Position numbers and translations under genes: made by a program. Of a stretch of 64,000 nt of DNA, positions 34,260 to 42,697 are shown one piece after another. Every line of letters starts with the position of its first letter. Within the stretch, counting starts at the first letter, position 1. Under the pieces are notes generated by a model. That model saw nothing but the letters and a program-made list of their open reading frames with translations. It had not been told where the DNA came from and made no database searches. The stretch covers positions 62,001-126,000 of the forward strand of contig DASVDE010000002.1 of the NCBI GenBank assembly GCA_036381235.1, written 5' to 3'. This stretch comes from DASVDE01 sp036381235 (lineage in GTDB: Bacteria; Actinomycetota; Thermoleophilia; Solirubrobacterales; 70-9).

Positions 34260-35623
34260 CCGACCGCCACCCTCTCAGCGGAGATCGCGGCGCCCAGAGC
34301 GGCAGCAAGTTCGTCGATCTGCTCACGGCTGCGGCGCTCGGTGATCGCGATCAGCAGGCCGTCCTCGTGCTCTGGGTAATCGCGAGCGAGCGGGTAGCCG
34401 GCGGCGATGCCGCGCTCGGCGCAGCGCTCCAGGACGCGGTCGACGGGCGCATCGAGGCGAACCGCGAACTCGCGAACCACGGGGGCCTCGTGAAGCGCCT
34501 CGACGCCCTCCACTGCCGTCAGCTGCTCGCGCGCATAGGCGGTTCGCTGAACCAGCAGCTCGCCCAGCTCGCGGAACCCCTGGCGGCCGAGCCAGGCGAG
34601 GTGGATCATCGCCGCCAGGGCGTTCAGCGCCTGGGCGGTGCAGATGTTGTTGGTCGCCTTCTCGCGGCGGATGTGCTGCTCCCGGGTCTGCAGGGCCAGG
34701 ACGAAGCCACGGCGGCCGTCCACATCGTCGGTCTCGCCGGCGATCCGTCCGGGCATGCGGCGGATGTGCTCCTCGGTGGCACAGAAGAAGCCGAAGGAGG
34801 GACCGCCGAAGTCGAGTCTGTTGCCGAGGGGCTGCCCCTCGCCGAGAGCGATGTCGGCCCCCCCCTCGCCGGGTGGCTTGAGGATGCCGAGGGTCATCGG
34901 GTCACAGGCGACGACCAGCAACGCTCCATGCTCCTTGGCGGCGGCGCCGAGCGCCTCGACATCCTCGACCGCGCCGAGGAAATTGGGGCTCTGCAGGAAG
35001 ACCGCGGCGGTCTCGCCGTCGACCGCGGCGACCAGGGACTCGGCCTCTGTCACGCCGTCGGCGAGGTCGACCTCGACCACCTCGGCGCCATAGCCCTGGG
35101 CGTAGGTCGTCAGGGTCTCGCGGCTGTGTGGATGGACGCCGCGGGAGACGACGAAGCGACGGCGGCCGGTCGCCCCGATCGCCAGGTACCCGGCCGAGGC
35201 GACCGAGGACGGCCCCTCATAGAGCCCGGCGCCGGAGACCGGCAGGCCTGTCAACTCCGACATCGCGGTCTGGAACTCGAACATCGCCTGCAGCCCGCCC
35301 TGGGAGATCTCCGGTTGGTAGGGCGTGTAGGGGGTGAGGAACTCCGAGCGCTGGGTGATCGCGTCGACGATCGCCGGCACGTAGTGGTCGTACATCCCAG
35401 CCCCGATGAAGCAGATCTCGCGTTCGGCGTCGGCGTTGCGATCGGCCAGCGCCGCCAGCCGCTCGAAGACCTCCGCCTCGCTCAGCCCCTGCGGCAGCTC
35501 CAGCGGTCGCCCGAGGCGCAGCGGCTCGGGGATCTGCTCGAATAGCTCGGCCGGCGAGTCGACGCCGATCGCCGCGAGCATCTCGGCTCGGTCAGCGGGC
35601 GTAGCGGATGTGTAGCGCGTCAC
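34256..35623 (-). CDS. gcvPA: Glycine dehydrogenase (decarboxylating) subunit 1
   Basis: N-terminal half of the split P-protein. RYTSATPADRAEMLAAIGVD, FIGAGMYDHYVPAIVDAI, FLTPYTPYQPEISQGGLQ and LPVSGAGLYEGPSS are the family blocks. Start taken as GTG 35623 (TRYTSATPAD, 455 residues); a TTG six codons upstream is the alternative. Neither has a Shine-Dalgarno, and the leader instead carries TCACCTCCTT, identical to the 16S rRNA 3' end. The 92-bp gap from gcvH is filled by repeat copy B and this element. Confidence 0.94.
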   Translation of the reverse strand: MTRYTSATPADRAEMLAAIGVDSPAELFEQIPEPLRLGRPLELPQGLSEAEVFERLAALADRNADAEREICFIGAGMYDHYVPAIVDAITQRSEFLTPYTPYQPEISQGGLQAMFEFQTAMSELTGLPVSGAGLYEGPSSVASAGYLAIGATGRRRFVVSRGVHPHSRETLTTYAQGYGAEVVEVDLADGVTEAESLVAAVDGETAAVFLQSPNFLGAVEDVEALGAAAKEHGALLVVACDPMTLGILKPPGEGGADIALGEGQPLGNRLDFGGPSFGFFCATEEHIRRMPGRIAGETDDVDGRRGFVLALQTREQHIRREKATNNICTAQALNALAAMIHLAWLGRQGFRELGELLVQRTAYAREQLTAVEGVEALHEAPVVREFAVRLDAPVDRVLERCAERGIAAGYPLARDYPEHEDGLLIAITERRSREQIDELAAALGAAISAERVAVG

Positions 35624-35660
35624 GCCGCTAAGGCTACGCAAGGAGGTGACCGCATAAATT

Positions 35661-35718
35661 TTCGCGCTTCGCTCGCTGCGCGAAAATCAGATATGGACGC
35701 TTGCTTGCTCCGCGCTCA
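35661..35718 (-). repeat. Palindromic repeat family 1, copy B (carries the gcvH stop codon)
   Basis: 58-bp relative of 4105-4163. Its hairpin is longer here, ATTTTCGCGC (35658-35667) with GCGCGAAAAT (35678-35687). TGA at 35718-35716, the first bases of the element on the minus strand, terminates gcvH, exactly as copy A terminates fmt. Confidence 0.8.
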
Positions 35719-36105
35719 AGCAAGCAACTTGCGATATTCGGCGGCGCTGAGCAGGGCGTCCGCCTCTGCGGGGTCGCTCAGTTTGACCTTGACCAGCCAG
35801 CCCTCTCCGTAGGGATCCTGGTTGACCTTCTCCGGCGCGTCGGCCAGGCTCTCGTTCACCTCGACGATCTCTCCGGAGAGCGGCGCGATCACGTCGGAGA
35901 CCGCCTTCACCGATTCGACCTCTGAGTATGTGGAGTCTTTCGTGACGGTCGCGCCCACCTCCGGCGGGTCGTAGAAGACGACCTCGCCGAGGCTGTCCTG
36001 CGCGTACCAGGTGATCCCGAAGACGGCATGCTCGTCTCCCTCCAAACGGGCCCAGTCGTGCTGGTCGTGGTAGATCAGCTCATCGGGGTAGGTCGCCTCG
36101 GACAA
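35716..36105 (-). CDS. gcvH: Glycine cleavage system H protein
   Basis: Small lipoyl carrier of 129 residues. The lipoylation lysine lies in VESVKAVSDVIAP and the flanking GEVVFYDPPEVG and LSGEIVEVNESLADAPEKVN are conserved; the C-terminal helix DADALLSAAEYRKLLA is normal, although the last codons run into the repeat. One base separates it from the gcvT stop, so both are in one transcript ahead of gcvPA/PB. Confidence 0.96.
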   Translation of the reverse strand: MSEATYPDELIYHDQHDWARLEGDEHAVFGITWYAQDSLGEVVFYDPPEVGATVTKDSTYSEVESVKAVSDVIAPLSGEIVEVNESLADAPEKVNQDPYGEGWLVKVKLSDPAEADALLSAAEYRKLLA

Positions 36106-36106
36106 C

Positions 36107-37189
36107 TCAGTTCTCCTTCCTGTAGAGGGGCTTGGAAGCTATCCGGCCGGCGCGTAGTTTGCCGCGCACGTCGATCTCGACCTCGGTCCCCGGCACGGCC
36201 AGCTGGGCGCGGACGTAGGCCATCCCAATTCCCACATCCAGAGAGGGAGAGAAGCTGCCGCTGGTTACCTCGCCGGCAGGCGCGCCGTCTTTCAGCACCT
36301 CGTTGCCCGGGCGCGGGATGCCCCTGCCCTCGATCGTGAACGGCGCCAGCTTCTCTGCGGTGCCCTCCGAGCGGGCCCGAGCGATCGCCTCGGAGCCGAC
36401 GAATCCGGTCTGCTCGACACAGCACCAGCCGAGGCCGGCCTCGATCGGGTTGCGCTCTGGAGAGAGGTCGTTGCCGTGCAGGTGAAAGCAGGCCTCGAGG
36501 CGCAGCGTGTCGCGGGCGCCGAGACCGCAGGGAACGACGCCGGCGTCGAGCAGCTCGGCCCAGATCGCCGGCGCGACCTCGGGGTCGAACAAGAGCTCGA
36601 CCCCATCCTCGCCGGTATAGCCGGTGCCGCAGATCTGCGCCGGGCGCCCACCGATCCGCTCCGTCGCGACCCGCATGCGCGGCGGCAGGTCGAGGTTCAG
36701 CGTCGCCGCCACGATCTGCCGCGCATGCGGTCCCTGCACGGCGAGCATCGCGTAGCGATCGGCGACATCCCGGACGGCGACGTCGAAGTCGCGACTCCAG
36801 CGTCCCAGCCAGACGAGATCGGCGTCGTGATTGGCGGAGTTGGTGACGAGCAGGTAGCGATCGTCGCCGAGCCGGTAGGCAAAGAGGTCATCGAGTACTC
36901 CTCCCTCCTCGTTGCAGAGGCAGGAGTACTGAGCGCCACCGAGGCCGATCGCGGCGACGTCGTTGGAGAGGACGCGCTGCAGGAAGGCAAGCGCCCCCGG
37001 ACCCTCGACCTCGACCTCCCCCATGTGGGAGACGTCGAACATGCCGGCGTGGGTGCGAACCGCCATGTGCTCCTCACGGATGCCCTCGTACTGCACGGGC
37101 ATCTCCCAGCCGGCAAACGGCACCAGCCTGGCGCCGAGCTCCGCGTGACGCTCGTAGAGGGAGGTGCGCCGCAGCGCCGGATCAGTCAC
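36107..37189 (-). CDS. gcvT: Glycine cleavage system T protein (aminomethyltransferase)
   Basis: Transfers the C1 unit from lipoyl-GcvH to tetrahydrofolate, releasing ammonia. 360 residues with ARLVPFAGWEMPVQYEGIRE at the N terminus, MFDVSHMGEVEVEG, the folate-site RIGGRPAQICGTGYTGEDG and LGARDTLRLEACFHLHGNDL. First gene of the gcv operon; 32 bp separate it from the divergent gene, which leaves no room for a glycine riboswitch. Confidence 0.96.
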   Translation of the reverse strand: MTDPALRRTSLYERHAELGARLVPFAGWEMPVQYEGIREEHMAVRTHAGMFDVSHMGEVEVEGPGALAFLQRVLSNDVAAIGLGGAQYSCLCNEEGGVLDDLFAYRLGDDRYLLVTNSANHDADLVWLGRWSRDFDVAVRDVADRYAMLAVQGPHARQIVAATLNLDLPPRMRVATERIGGRPAQICGTGYTGEDGVELLFDPEVAPAIWAELLDAGVVPCGLGARDTLRLEACFHLHGNDLSPERNPIEAGLGWCCVEQTGFVGSEAIARARSEGTAEKLAPFTIEGRGIPRPGNEVLKDGAPAGEVTSGSFSPSLDVGIGMAYVRAQLAVPGTEVEIDVRGKLRAGRIASKPLYRKEN

Positions 37190-37221
37190 GCGCGGCAGCG
37201 TATTGGAGTAGCTTGCCCGGG

Positions 37222-37503
37222 ATGAAGCTCTACGTTTGCTGGACGAAACGCGAGTTGCACATCAGGTCCAGCGGCCATCCCTGTGCCAACGCCCACAAGG
37301 CCCTGACCGAGGCCGGCTACGATCCGGAGGTCGTCCACGCGCTCAGCTTCGGCGCGCTGCCTGACGCGCTCCAGACGCCGGCCCGGAAACTGGTCAAGGA
37401 GAAGACTGGGCAGAACTGGGTGCCGGCACTGGAGACCGACGACGGCCAGTGGATTGGCGGCTCGGAGGCAATCGTCACCTGGGCCGAGGCCAACCCAGCT
37501 TGA
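37222..37503 (+). CDS. Thioredoxin-fold (GST N-terminal-like) protein
   Basis: 93 residues from ATG 37222. MKLYVCWTKREL forms the first beta strand, GHPCANAHKALTEAGYDPEV the helix and turn of a glutathione-S-transferase/glutaredoxin N-terminal domain, and VPALETDDGQWIGGSEAIVTWAE the cis-Pro and glutathione-site-like end. Only single cysteines are present rather than a CxxC pair, so thiol oxidoreductase activity is uncertain. Convergent with ftsZ and divergent from gcvT. Confidence 0.75.
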   Translation: MKLYVCWTKRELHIRSSGHPCANAHKALTEAGYDPEVVHALSFGALPDALQTPARKLVKEKTGQNWVPALETDDGQWIGGSEAIVTWAEANPA

Positions 37504-37529
37504 ACTAGCTCGCGCGCTGCGCCGACCGC

Positions 37530-38609
37530 CTATTCCTTGAGGAACCCGGGAACGTCGATGTCGTCGTCGGAGACGCGCAGTTTGCGAATGTCGGTGTCAT
37601 CCGCCGAGACCCGCGGCCGGCTCTCGTAGCGACGGCGAACGCGCTGGGGCGAACGGGCAAGCAGCTCGAAGCCCTCGAAGCCGGTGGCGATCACCGTGAC
37701 CCGAACCTCGTCGCGCATCGACTGGTCGACGACCGAGCCGAAGATGATGTTGGCGTTGTCGTCAGCCTCGGCCTGGACCAGCTGGGCCGCCTCGTTGACC
37801 TCGAAAAGGCCGAGATCCTCGGGGCCGGTGATGTTCAGCAGCATCCCGGTCGCGCCCTTGATCGACTCTTCGATCAGCGGCGAGGTGATCGCCGCCTTGG
37901 CGGCATCCAGGGCGCGAGCCTCGCCGGCGGCGGAGCCGACCCCCATCAGAGCCGAGCCGGCGTCGCGCATGATCGTCCGCACATCGGCGAAGTCGAGGTT
38001 GATCAGGCCGGGGATCGTGATCAGGTCGGTGATGCCCTGCACGCCCTGGCGCAGGATGTCGTCGGCCTGACGGAACGCCTCGAGGACGCTGGTCCGCCGC
38101 TCGACCGCCTGCAGCAGCTTCTCGTTGGGGACGATGATCAGGGTGTCGACGTTGTTGCGGAGCTTCTCGATCCCCTCGAGCGCCTGCTGCATGCGCCGTT
38201 TGCCTTCGAACTCGAACGGCTTGGTGACCGCGCCGACCGTCAGGGCGCCGATCTCCTCCTTGGCGATCTCGGCGATGATCGGCGCCGAGCCGGTGCCGGT
38301 GCCACCGCCCTCGCCGGCGGTGACGAAGACCATGTCGGCGCCCTTCAGCGCCTCCTTGATCTCATCGCGGCTCTCTGCCGCGGCGCCGGCGCCAACCTCT
38401 GGATTGCCGCCGGCACCCAATCCTCGGGTCAGCTCCTGGCCGATCGAGAGTTTGATGTCGGCGTCGCAGGCCTGCAGGGCCTGGGCGTCGGTGTTGACCG
38501 CGACGAACTCAACGCCCCGGATTCCGGCATCGACCATCCGGCTGACGGCATTGGTTCCCCCGCCGCCGGCCCCGACGACCTTGATCACCGCAAGGTAAGT
38601 GGATTCCAT
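37530..38609 (-). CDS. ftsZ: Cell division protein FtsZ
   Basis: Tubulin-like GTPase that forms the division ring. VVGAGGGGTNAVSRMVDAG at 10-28, the tubulin signature GGGTGTGSAPIIAEIA near 100, and NLDFADVRTIM. The C-terminal tail ends DIDVPGFLKE, the conserved peptide that binds membrane tethers; no FtsA is encoded here, so SepF elsewhere is the likely anchor. 359 residues. ftsZ has its own sigma-70 promoter at 38738-38766, separate from the upstream dcw operon. Confidence 0.97.
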   Translation of the reverse strand: MESTYLAVIKVVGAGGGGTNAVSRMVDAGIRGVEFVAVNTDAQALQACDADIKLSIGQELTRGLGAGGNPEVGAGAAAESRDEIKEALKGADMVFVTAGEGGGTGTGSAPIIAEIAKEEIGALTVGAVTKPFEFEGKRRMQQALEGIEKLRNNVDTLIIVPNEKLLQAVERRTSVLEAFRQADDILRQGVQGITDLITIPGLINLDFADVRTIMRDAGSALMGVGSAAGEARALDAAKAAITSPLIEESIKGATGMLLNITGPEDLGLFEVNEAAQLVQAEADDNANIIFGSVVDQSMRDEVRVTVIATGFEGFELLARSPQRVRRRYESRPRVSADDTDIRKLRVSDDDIDVPGFLKE

Positions 38610-38737
38610 CTCCCGATTTCTCCGAGTGCCACTCTCAGCAAATGAGAGGTTGGCGTTTGAGTTGAGCCTTTATTCCGTCCGAGCCTTCAGGGATGCTCAA
38701 GGGTTCTGAGAGTCACTGAAGCTTGGAAATTGCGCTC

Positions 38738-38766
38738 AACGTAGGGTATTAGCCGCCTACTGTCAA
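38738..38766 (-). promoter_or_regulatory. Sigma-70 promoter of ftsZ
   Basis: On the minus strand TTGACA (38766-38761) is a perfect -35, then a 17-bp spacer, then TACGTT (38743-38738) as -10. The predicted transcript has a leader of about 120 nt containing the hairpin CTCTCA/TGAGAG at 38632-38648. A dedicated ftsZ promoter is common in actinobacteria. Confidence 0.7.
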
Positions 38767-38787
38767 ACGACCGGGACGCATCCTGCA

Positions 38788-38822
38788 AGGGAAACTCTCA
38801 AGTCCTACTTAAGAGTTTCCCT
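38788..38822 (-). terminator. Hairpin downstream of ftsQ, probable terminator
   Basis: AGGGAAACTCT (38788-38798) and AGAGTTTCCCT (38812-38822) form an 11-bp perfect stem with a 13-nt loop, 24 bp past the ftsQ stop and just ahead of the ftsZ promoter. There is no long T-run, so it may be an intrinsic-like attenuating hairpin rather than a strong terminator. Confidence 0.55.
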
Positions 38823-38845
38823 ATTCTCAGCCTTTGGTCGAGGGT

Positions 38846-39373
38846 TTAGGGAACGGCAGGCAGGGAGTGCCCGGAGCCGCCGAACGTAGGCCTGCCTGGG
38901 ACATAGAGATCGACGTAATCGAGCGTCGTCACAGTGGGATCGGCCAGCACCGCAGCGGCCGCCCGCCACTTCTTCGTGGCTTGTGAGGCACTGCCGAAGC
39001 GCAGCTGGACCCCTGCCTTCAACACCACGTCCACCCCGCTGTCCCCATAGAAGCTGCTCTCTATATATGGGCGCAGACCAGCCGGCGCAGCGCCCAGCAC
39101 ACGCGCCTGTTGGAGGGCGGGTCCGGCGAGCCGCCCGCCGGGGGGCGGCTCGGTTAGCGGCAGCCGAGGCAGCGAACCATCCTCGGGGGCAGGAAGCCAA
39201 CTCAACACCGTCCCGTCGCCGGCGACCCCAACCGCGCCGGATCCCGAGCCGATCGTCGCGATCGGCTTCGTCTGAACCAGCCGTGGTTCGACATGGTCCC
39301 CGCGCAGGAAAAGCCACCAGGCGGCCGCCGCAAGAGCGACGGCGGCAGCCAGGACGGCGGCGCGGCGCTTCAC
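38846..39373 (-). CDS. ftsQ: Cell division protein FtsQ, apparently without POTRA domain
   Basis: GTG 39373 overlaps the murB stop (GTGA). 175 residues: basic start, one membrane helix (RAAVLAAAVALAAAAWWLFL), then a short stretch leading directly to the FtsQ beta domain with VAGDGTVLSWL, LPRLPL, AGPALQQARVL, VDVVLKAGVQLRFGSASQAT, KKWRAAAAVLADP and LDYVDLYVPGRPTF. The ~70-residue POTRA domain that normally follows the membrane helix is missing. Position between murB and ftsZ is exactly where ftsQ belongs. A TTG start at 39394 would add only seven residues. Confidence 0.85.
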   Translation of the reverse strand: MKRRAAVLAAAVALAAAAWWLFLRGDHVEPRLVQTKPIATIGSGSGAVGVAGDGTVLSWLPAPEDGSLPRLPLTEPPPGGRLAGPALQQARVLGAAPAGLRPYIESSFYGDSGVDVVLKAGVQLRFGSASQATKKWRAAAAVLADPTVTTLDYVDLYVPGRPTFGGSGHSLPAVP

Positions 39374-40272
39374 AGCTCCCAGCCGTCGGGCCAACGCACC
39401 TCGCCCAGCAGCTGGACCTCGGGCTCGAGCTCCACACCGAAGCGCTCATGGACGCGACGCCGGCCCTCGGCCATCAATTCCAAGACGTCGGCCGTCGTCG
39501 CCCCCCCGGTGTTCTCGACGAAATTTGCGTGCTTGCTCGAGAAGCGAGCTCTGCCGCGTTTCAGGCCGCCGCAGCCGACCGCCGCCAGCAGCTGCCCGGC
39601 GGTGCGCTCGCCGGGCGGGTTCTTGAAGGTCGAGCCGAAGGTCTTGATCCCGGAGGGCTGGGCCTCACGGCGCTTTTCCCGCATGCCCGCCAGGGTCGCC
39701 TTGACCGCCACCGGATCGGCCGGAGAAAGCAGGAAGGAGGCCCGCGAGACGACCTCTGTAGGCCCCAGGCTCGAGCTGCGGTAGGCGAACCCGAGCTGCC
39801 CGGGCGGGCGGCGCTCCCGGCCGGCCGCGGAGCAGACGTCGACCCACTCCAGGACCTTCGCGAGCTGGCCGCCGTAAGCGTTGGCATTCATCTTCACCGC
39901 CCCGCCCGCGGTGCCGGGGATGTTGATCCCGAACTCGAGGCCGGACAGCCCCCAGCCGGCTGCCTTCGCCGAGGCCGAGGGCAATCGGGCGCCCCCGCCG
40001 CAGAGAACGCGGTCTCCCTCACGCTCAATCGTCGCCAGCTCGCCGTCGAGCTTGATCGCGAGGCCGCGAAATCCGTCGTCGGCCACCAACAGGTTCGACC
40101 CCGAACCGATCGTCCCGATCGCCAATCCCTCCGCGTCGGCCCAAGCGAGCATCGCCAGCAGCTGCTCCTCCATGGTGGGGCGCGCGAACCAGTCGGCCGG
40201 GCCGCCGGTGCGCACGGTGGTGAGCCGGGCCAACGGGAAGTCGCGCTCGATCCCTTCAGGCGGTGCGCTCAA
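39370..40272 (-). CDS. murB: UDP-N-acetylenolpyruvoylglucosamine reductase
   Basis: FAD enzyme making UDP-MurNAc. TTG at 40272 is chosen because GAGGAGGTG stands 5 bases upstream and the TTGA overlaps the murC stop; this gives 300 residues. TTVRTGGPADWFARP, IGSGSNLLVADDGF, GLEFGINIPGTAGGAVKMNA, and IKTFGSTFKNPPGERTAGQL with the catalytic Ser are present, then the C-terminal VELEPEVQLLG with the catalytic Glu. Confidence 0.95.
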   Translation of the reverse strand: MSAPPEGIERDFPLARLTTVRTGGPADWFARPTMEEQLLAMLAWADAEGLAIGTIGSGSNLLVADDGFRGLAIKLDGELATIEREGDRVLCGGGARLPSASAKAAGWGLSGLEFGINIPGTAGGAVKMNANAYGGQLAKVLEWVDVCSAAGRERRPPGQLGFAYRSSSLGPTEVVSRASFLLSPADPVAVKATLAGMREKRREAQPSGIKTFGSTFKNPPGERTAGQLLAAVGCGGLKRGRARFSSKHANFVENTGGATTADVLELMAEGRRRVHERFGVELEPEVQLLGEVRWPDGWEL

Positions 40273-41612
40273 CTCACCACCTCCTCGCCGACCAACTCCT
40301 CGGCGAGCTTGAAGATGTCTCCGGCGCCGATCGTGACCAGGATTTGATCCTCGATGCCGAGCGCCTGGTTGTGGTCCAGGCGGTCGGCAAGAGCACCGCG
40401 CGCCTCCTCGGCGTCGGGCAACCACCAAACAGGCCGCCCTCCCATTCGCTCAGCCGCCGCCTGGGCGATGCTCAGGCCGCTCACTCCGGCAAGCTCACCG
40501 ACAGGCTCCTCGCGAGCGGGATAGACGTCGAGGACCGCGACTTCGTCCGCCAGCGCCAGCGCCGCGCCGAACTGCTCCGCGAGAGCCTTGGTCCGCGAGT
40601 AGAGATGGGGCTGGAAGACTGCAAGGAGGCGCTTGGGACTCAGCTCGCGCAGTGCGGAGAGGGCAGCGCGCACCTCGGTCGGGTGGTGTGCGTAGTCGTC
40701 GTAGATGCGGGTGCCCTTGTGCTCGCCCTTCAGCTCGAGCCGTCGGCGCACCCCGGGGAAGTTGCCGAGCGCCACGGCGGCGGCGTCGACGTCCAGTCCG
40801 GCCAGCTCGATCGCGGCCAGCGCGGCGCGGGCATTGAGCAGGTTGTGGCGCCCCGGGACGACGAGCGGCAGCGCGGTGGGCCCTGGCTCACCGGCGTCGA
40901 AGCCGATCGTCTGCCCCTCATTGACCAGATGGTCCAAGCTGTGGTCGGCTGGAATCGCAACTCCTGCCGCGGGCGACAGGAACCGACGGAAGGCGGTGTG
41001 CAACTCGGCCAGCGAGCCCCAACGAGTGTGGTGATCCATCTCGACATTGGTGACGATTGCCACCTCGGGCGCCAGCTTCAGGAAGCTGGCGTCGCTCTCA
41101 TCGGCCTCGGCGACAACCCAATCCCCCCCACCCCAACCGGCGTTGGCGGCCGCGTCGTCGGGGCCGAGGCCCGGCACCTCCCCGCCGACGAAAAAGGGGG
41201 GGTCGACGCCCAGCCCCCGCAGCGCCCAGACCAGCATCGCGGTCGTGGTCGTCTTGCCGTGAGTGCCGGCAACCGCGATCAGCCTCTTCTGGGCGCACAA
41301 CTCGGCAAGCAGCTCACCACGGTGCAGCACAGGCGCTCCGCGTTTGCGAGCGAGGTCCAGCTCGGGATTGTCGTCGGCGATCGCGGTTGAGACGACGACC
41401 TCGACGCCATCGGCCAGGTTCGCGGCGTCGTGACCGATCACCGGTTGGAGGCCGGCGGAGCGCAGTCGCTCCATATAGGAGGAGTCGGCGCGGTCGCTGC
41501 CGGTCACCGAAGCCCCCAGCTCGGCGCAGACGAGCGCCAGGCCGCTCATCCCGGCGCCGCCGATGCCGACGAAGTGCAGCCGGCGGCCGGCCCAATCTCT
41601 CCCTGCGCTCAT
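40269..41612 (-). CDS. murC: UDP-N-acetylmuramate--L-alanine ligase
   Basis: Adds L-Ala to UDP-MurNAc. HFVGIGGAGMSGLALVCAEL at the N terminus, P-loop VAGTHGKTTTTAML, VAEADESDASFLKL, VTNVEMDHH and the C-terminal YDDYAHHPTEVRA. 447 residues. ATGA overlap with murG upstream and TTGA overlap with murB downstream, so the late steps are tightly coupled. No ddl gene follows, unlike many dcw clusters. Confidence 0.97.
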   Translation of the reverse strand: MSAGRDWAGRRLHFVGIGGAGMSGLALVCAELGASVTGSDRADSSYMERLRSAGLQPVIGHDAANLADGVEVVVSTAIADDNPELDLARKRGAPVLHRGELLAELCAQKRLIAVAGTHGKTTTTAMLVWALRGLGVDPPFFVGGEVPGLGPDDAAANAGWGGGDWVVAEADESDASFLKLAPEVAIVTNVEMDHHTRWGSLAELHTAFRRFLSPAAGVAIPADHSLDHLVNEGQTIGFDAGEPGPTALPLVVPGRHNLLNARAALAAIELAGLDVDAAAVALGNFPGVRRRLELKGEHKGTRIYDDYAHHPTEVRAALSALRELSPKRLLAVFQPHLYSRTKALAEQFGAALALADEVAVLDVYPAREEPVGELAGVSGLSIAQAAAERMGGRPVWWLPDAEEARGALADRLDHNQALGIEDQILVTIGAGDIFKLAEELVGEEVVS

Positions 41613-42697
41613 CGAACTACCGCCAGGATCTCCTCGGCGACGCGGCGGGCCGCGTCGGGCATCGCCAATCGGGCCGAGGCCGACGCCATCACCGCAAGCC
41701 GTTCTCCATCGCCCAGCAGCTCCCCCACCTCGGCGGCGAGTCGCTCGGCGCTCAGCTCGGCGTCGGGGATCGCCTCCGCTGCCCCGGCGTCGACCATCCA
41801 GTCGGCGTTGGCGCTCTGGTGATCGGCGGTGGCATGGGGGTAGGGAACGAGAATCGCCGGCCTTCCCACCGCGGTCACCTCGAAGATCGAGCCACCCGAG
41901 CGGCCCAGGACCAGGTCGCAGGCGGCCAAGACGTCGCCGAGATCGGGCTCGTAGGCGAGCAAGGTATAGCGAGCGCGGTGCGGCGCTTCGCTCAGTCGGT
42001 CCTCCAGCTCCTCGAAATCCCGCCGACCTGCGAGGTGAACGACGTGGAAGTCACGCCCGGGTCGCTCCGCGAACGCCTCCACCGCACCGAGGTTGATCGA
42101 GCGGGCGCCCTGGCTGCCGCCCATCACCAACAGACAGCGATCGTCGGGCGCGACGCCAAACCTCTCCCTGGCAGCGGCTCGATCCGCGGCCAGCACCACG
42201 CGAGGTACCGGCCGCCCGGTCACGAGGTAGCGCTCGCCCTCCCGCCCGGCGATCGGAAAGGAGAGGCAGACCCGCTTCGCCCGCCCGGCCAGCAGGCGGT
42301 TGGCGAGCCCAAGATGACTGTCGGCCTCGGTCAGCACCAGAGGGACCCCGGCCAGTACCGCCGCCAAGCCGGCCGGCCCGGCGACAAAGCCGCCGCCACC
42401 CATCACCACGTCGGCGCCACGGGCCCGGAGCGCGCGGCGCGCGGCCCCGACAGCGCCAAGCGCCTCAACGCCGGCCCGCGCGGCGCGCAGGGGGTTGCGT
42501 CGATCGATCCCGCGCACCTTCAGATAGTCGATCTCATAGCCGGCGGCAGGGGCCAGCTCCGCCTCGATCCGATCGCGGGTGCCGAGGAAGGAGACCTCGG
42601 CACCGCTAGCGCGAAGCTCGTCGGCGACCGCCATGGCCGGCACGACGTGGCCGGCGGTTCCCCCCGCCGCCACTACGACTGTGGGACTTCTTGGCAC
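41609..42697 (-). CDS. murG: UDP-GlcNAc transferase MurG
   Basis: Converts lipid I to lipid II at the inner face of the membrane. GTG 42697 (PRSPTVVVAAGGTAGHVVPA) gives 362 residues; VVVAAGGTAGHVVPAMAVAD is the first G loop, VMGGGGFVAGPAG the second, MGGSQGARSINLG the third, and SGGSIFEVTAVGRPAILVPY the UDP-binding region. Its first ~92 bp lie inside the 3' end of ftsW in another frame, an unusually long overlap for this cluster. Confidence 0.94.
   Translation of the reverse strand: MPRSPTVVVAAGGTAGHVVPAMAVADELRASGAEVSFLGTRDRIEAELAPAAGYEIDYLKVRGIDRRNPLRAARAGVEALGAVGAARRALRARGADVVMGGGGFVAGPAGLAAVLAGVPLVLTEADSHLGLANRLLAGRAKRVCLSFPIAGREGERYLVTGRPVPRVVLAADRAAARERFGVAPDDRCLLVMGGSQGARSINLGAVEAFAERPGRDFHVVHLAGRRDFEELEDRLSEAPHRARYTLLAYEPDLGDVLAACDLVLGRSGGSIFEVTAVGRPAILVPYPHATADHQSANADWMVDAGAAEAIPDAELSAERLAAEVGELLGDGERLAVMASASARLAMPDAARRVAEEILAVVR

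Noticed and set aside
32970..35545. Long plus-strand open frames opposite gcvPA/gcvPB
   Set aside because: Minus-strand genes carry all glycine decarboxylase motifs; the plus frames show none.
37190..37221. Glycine riboswitch upstream of gcvT
   Set aside because: Only 32 bp separate gcvT from the divergent gene; too short.
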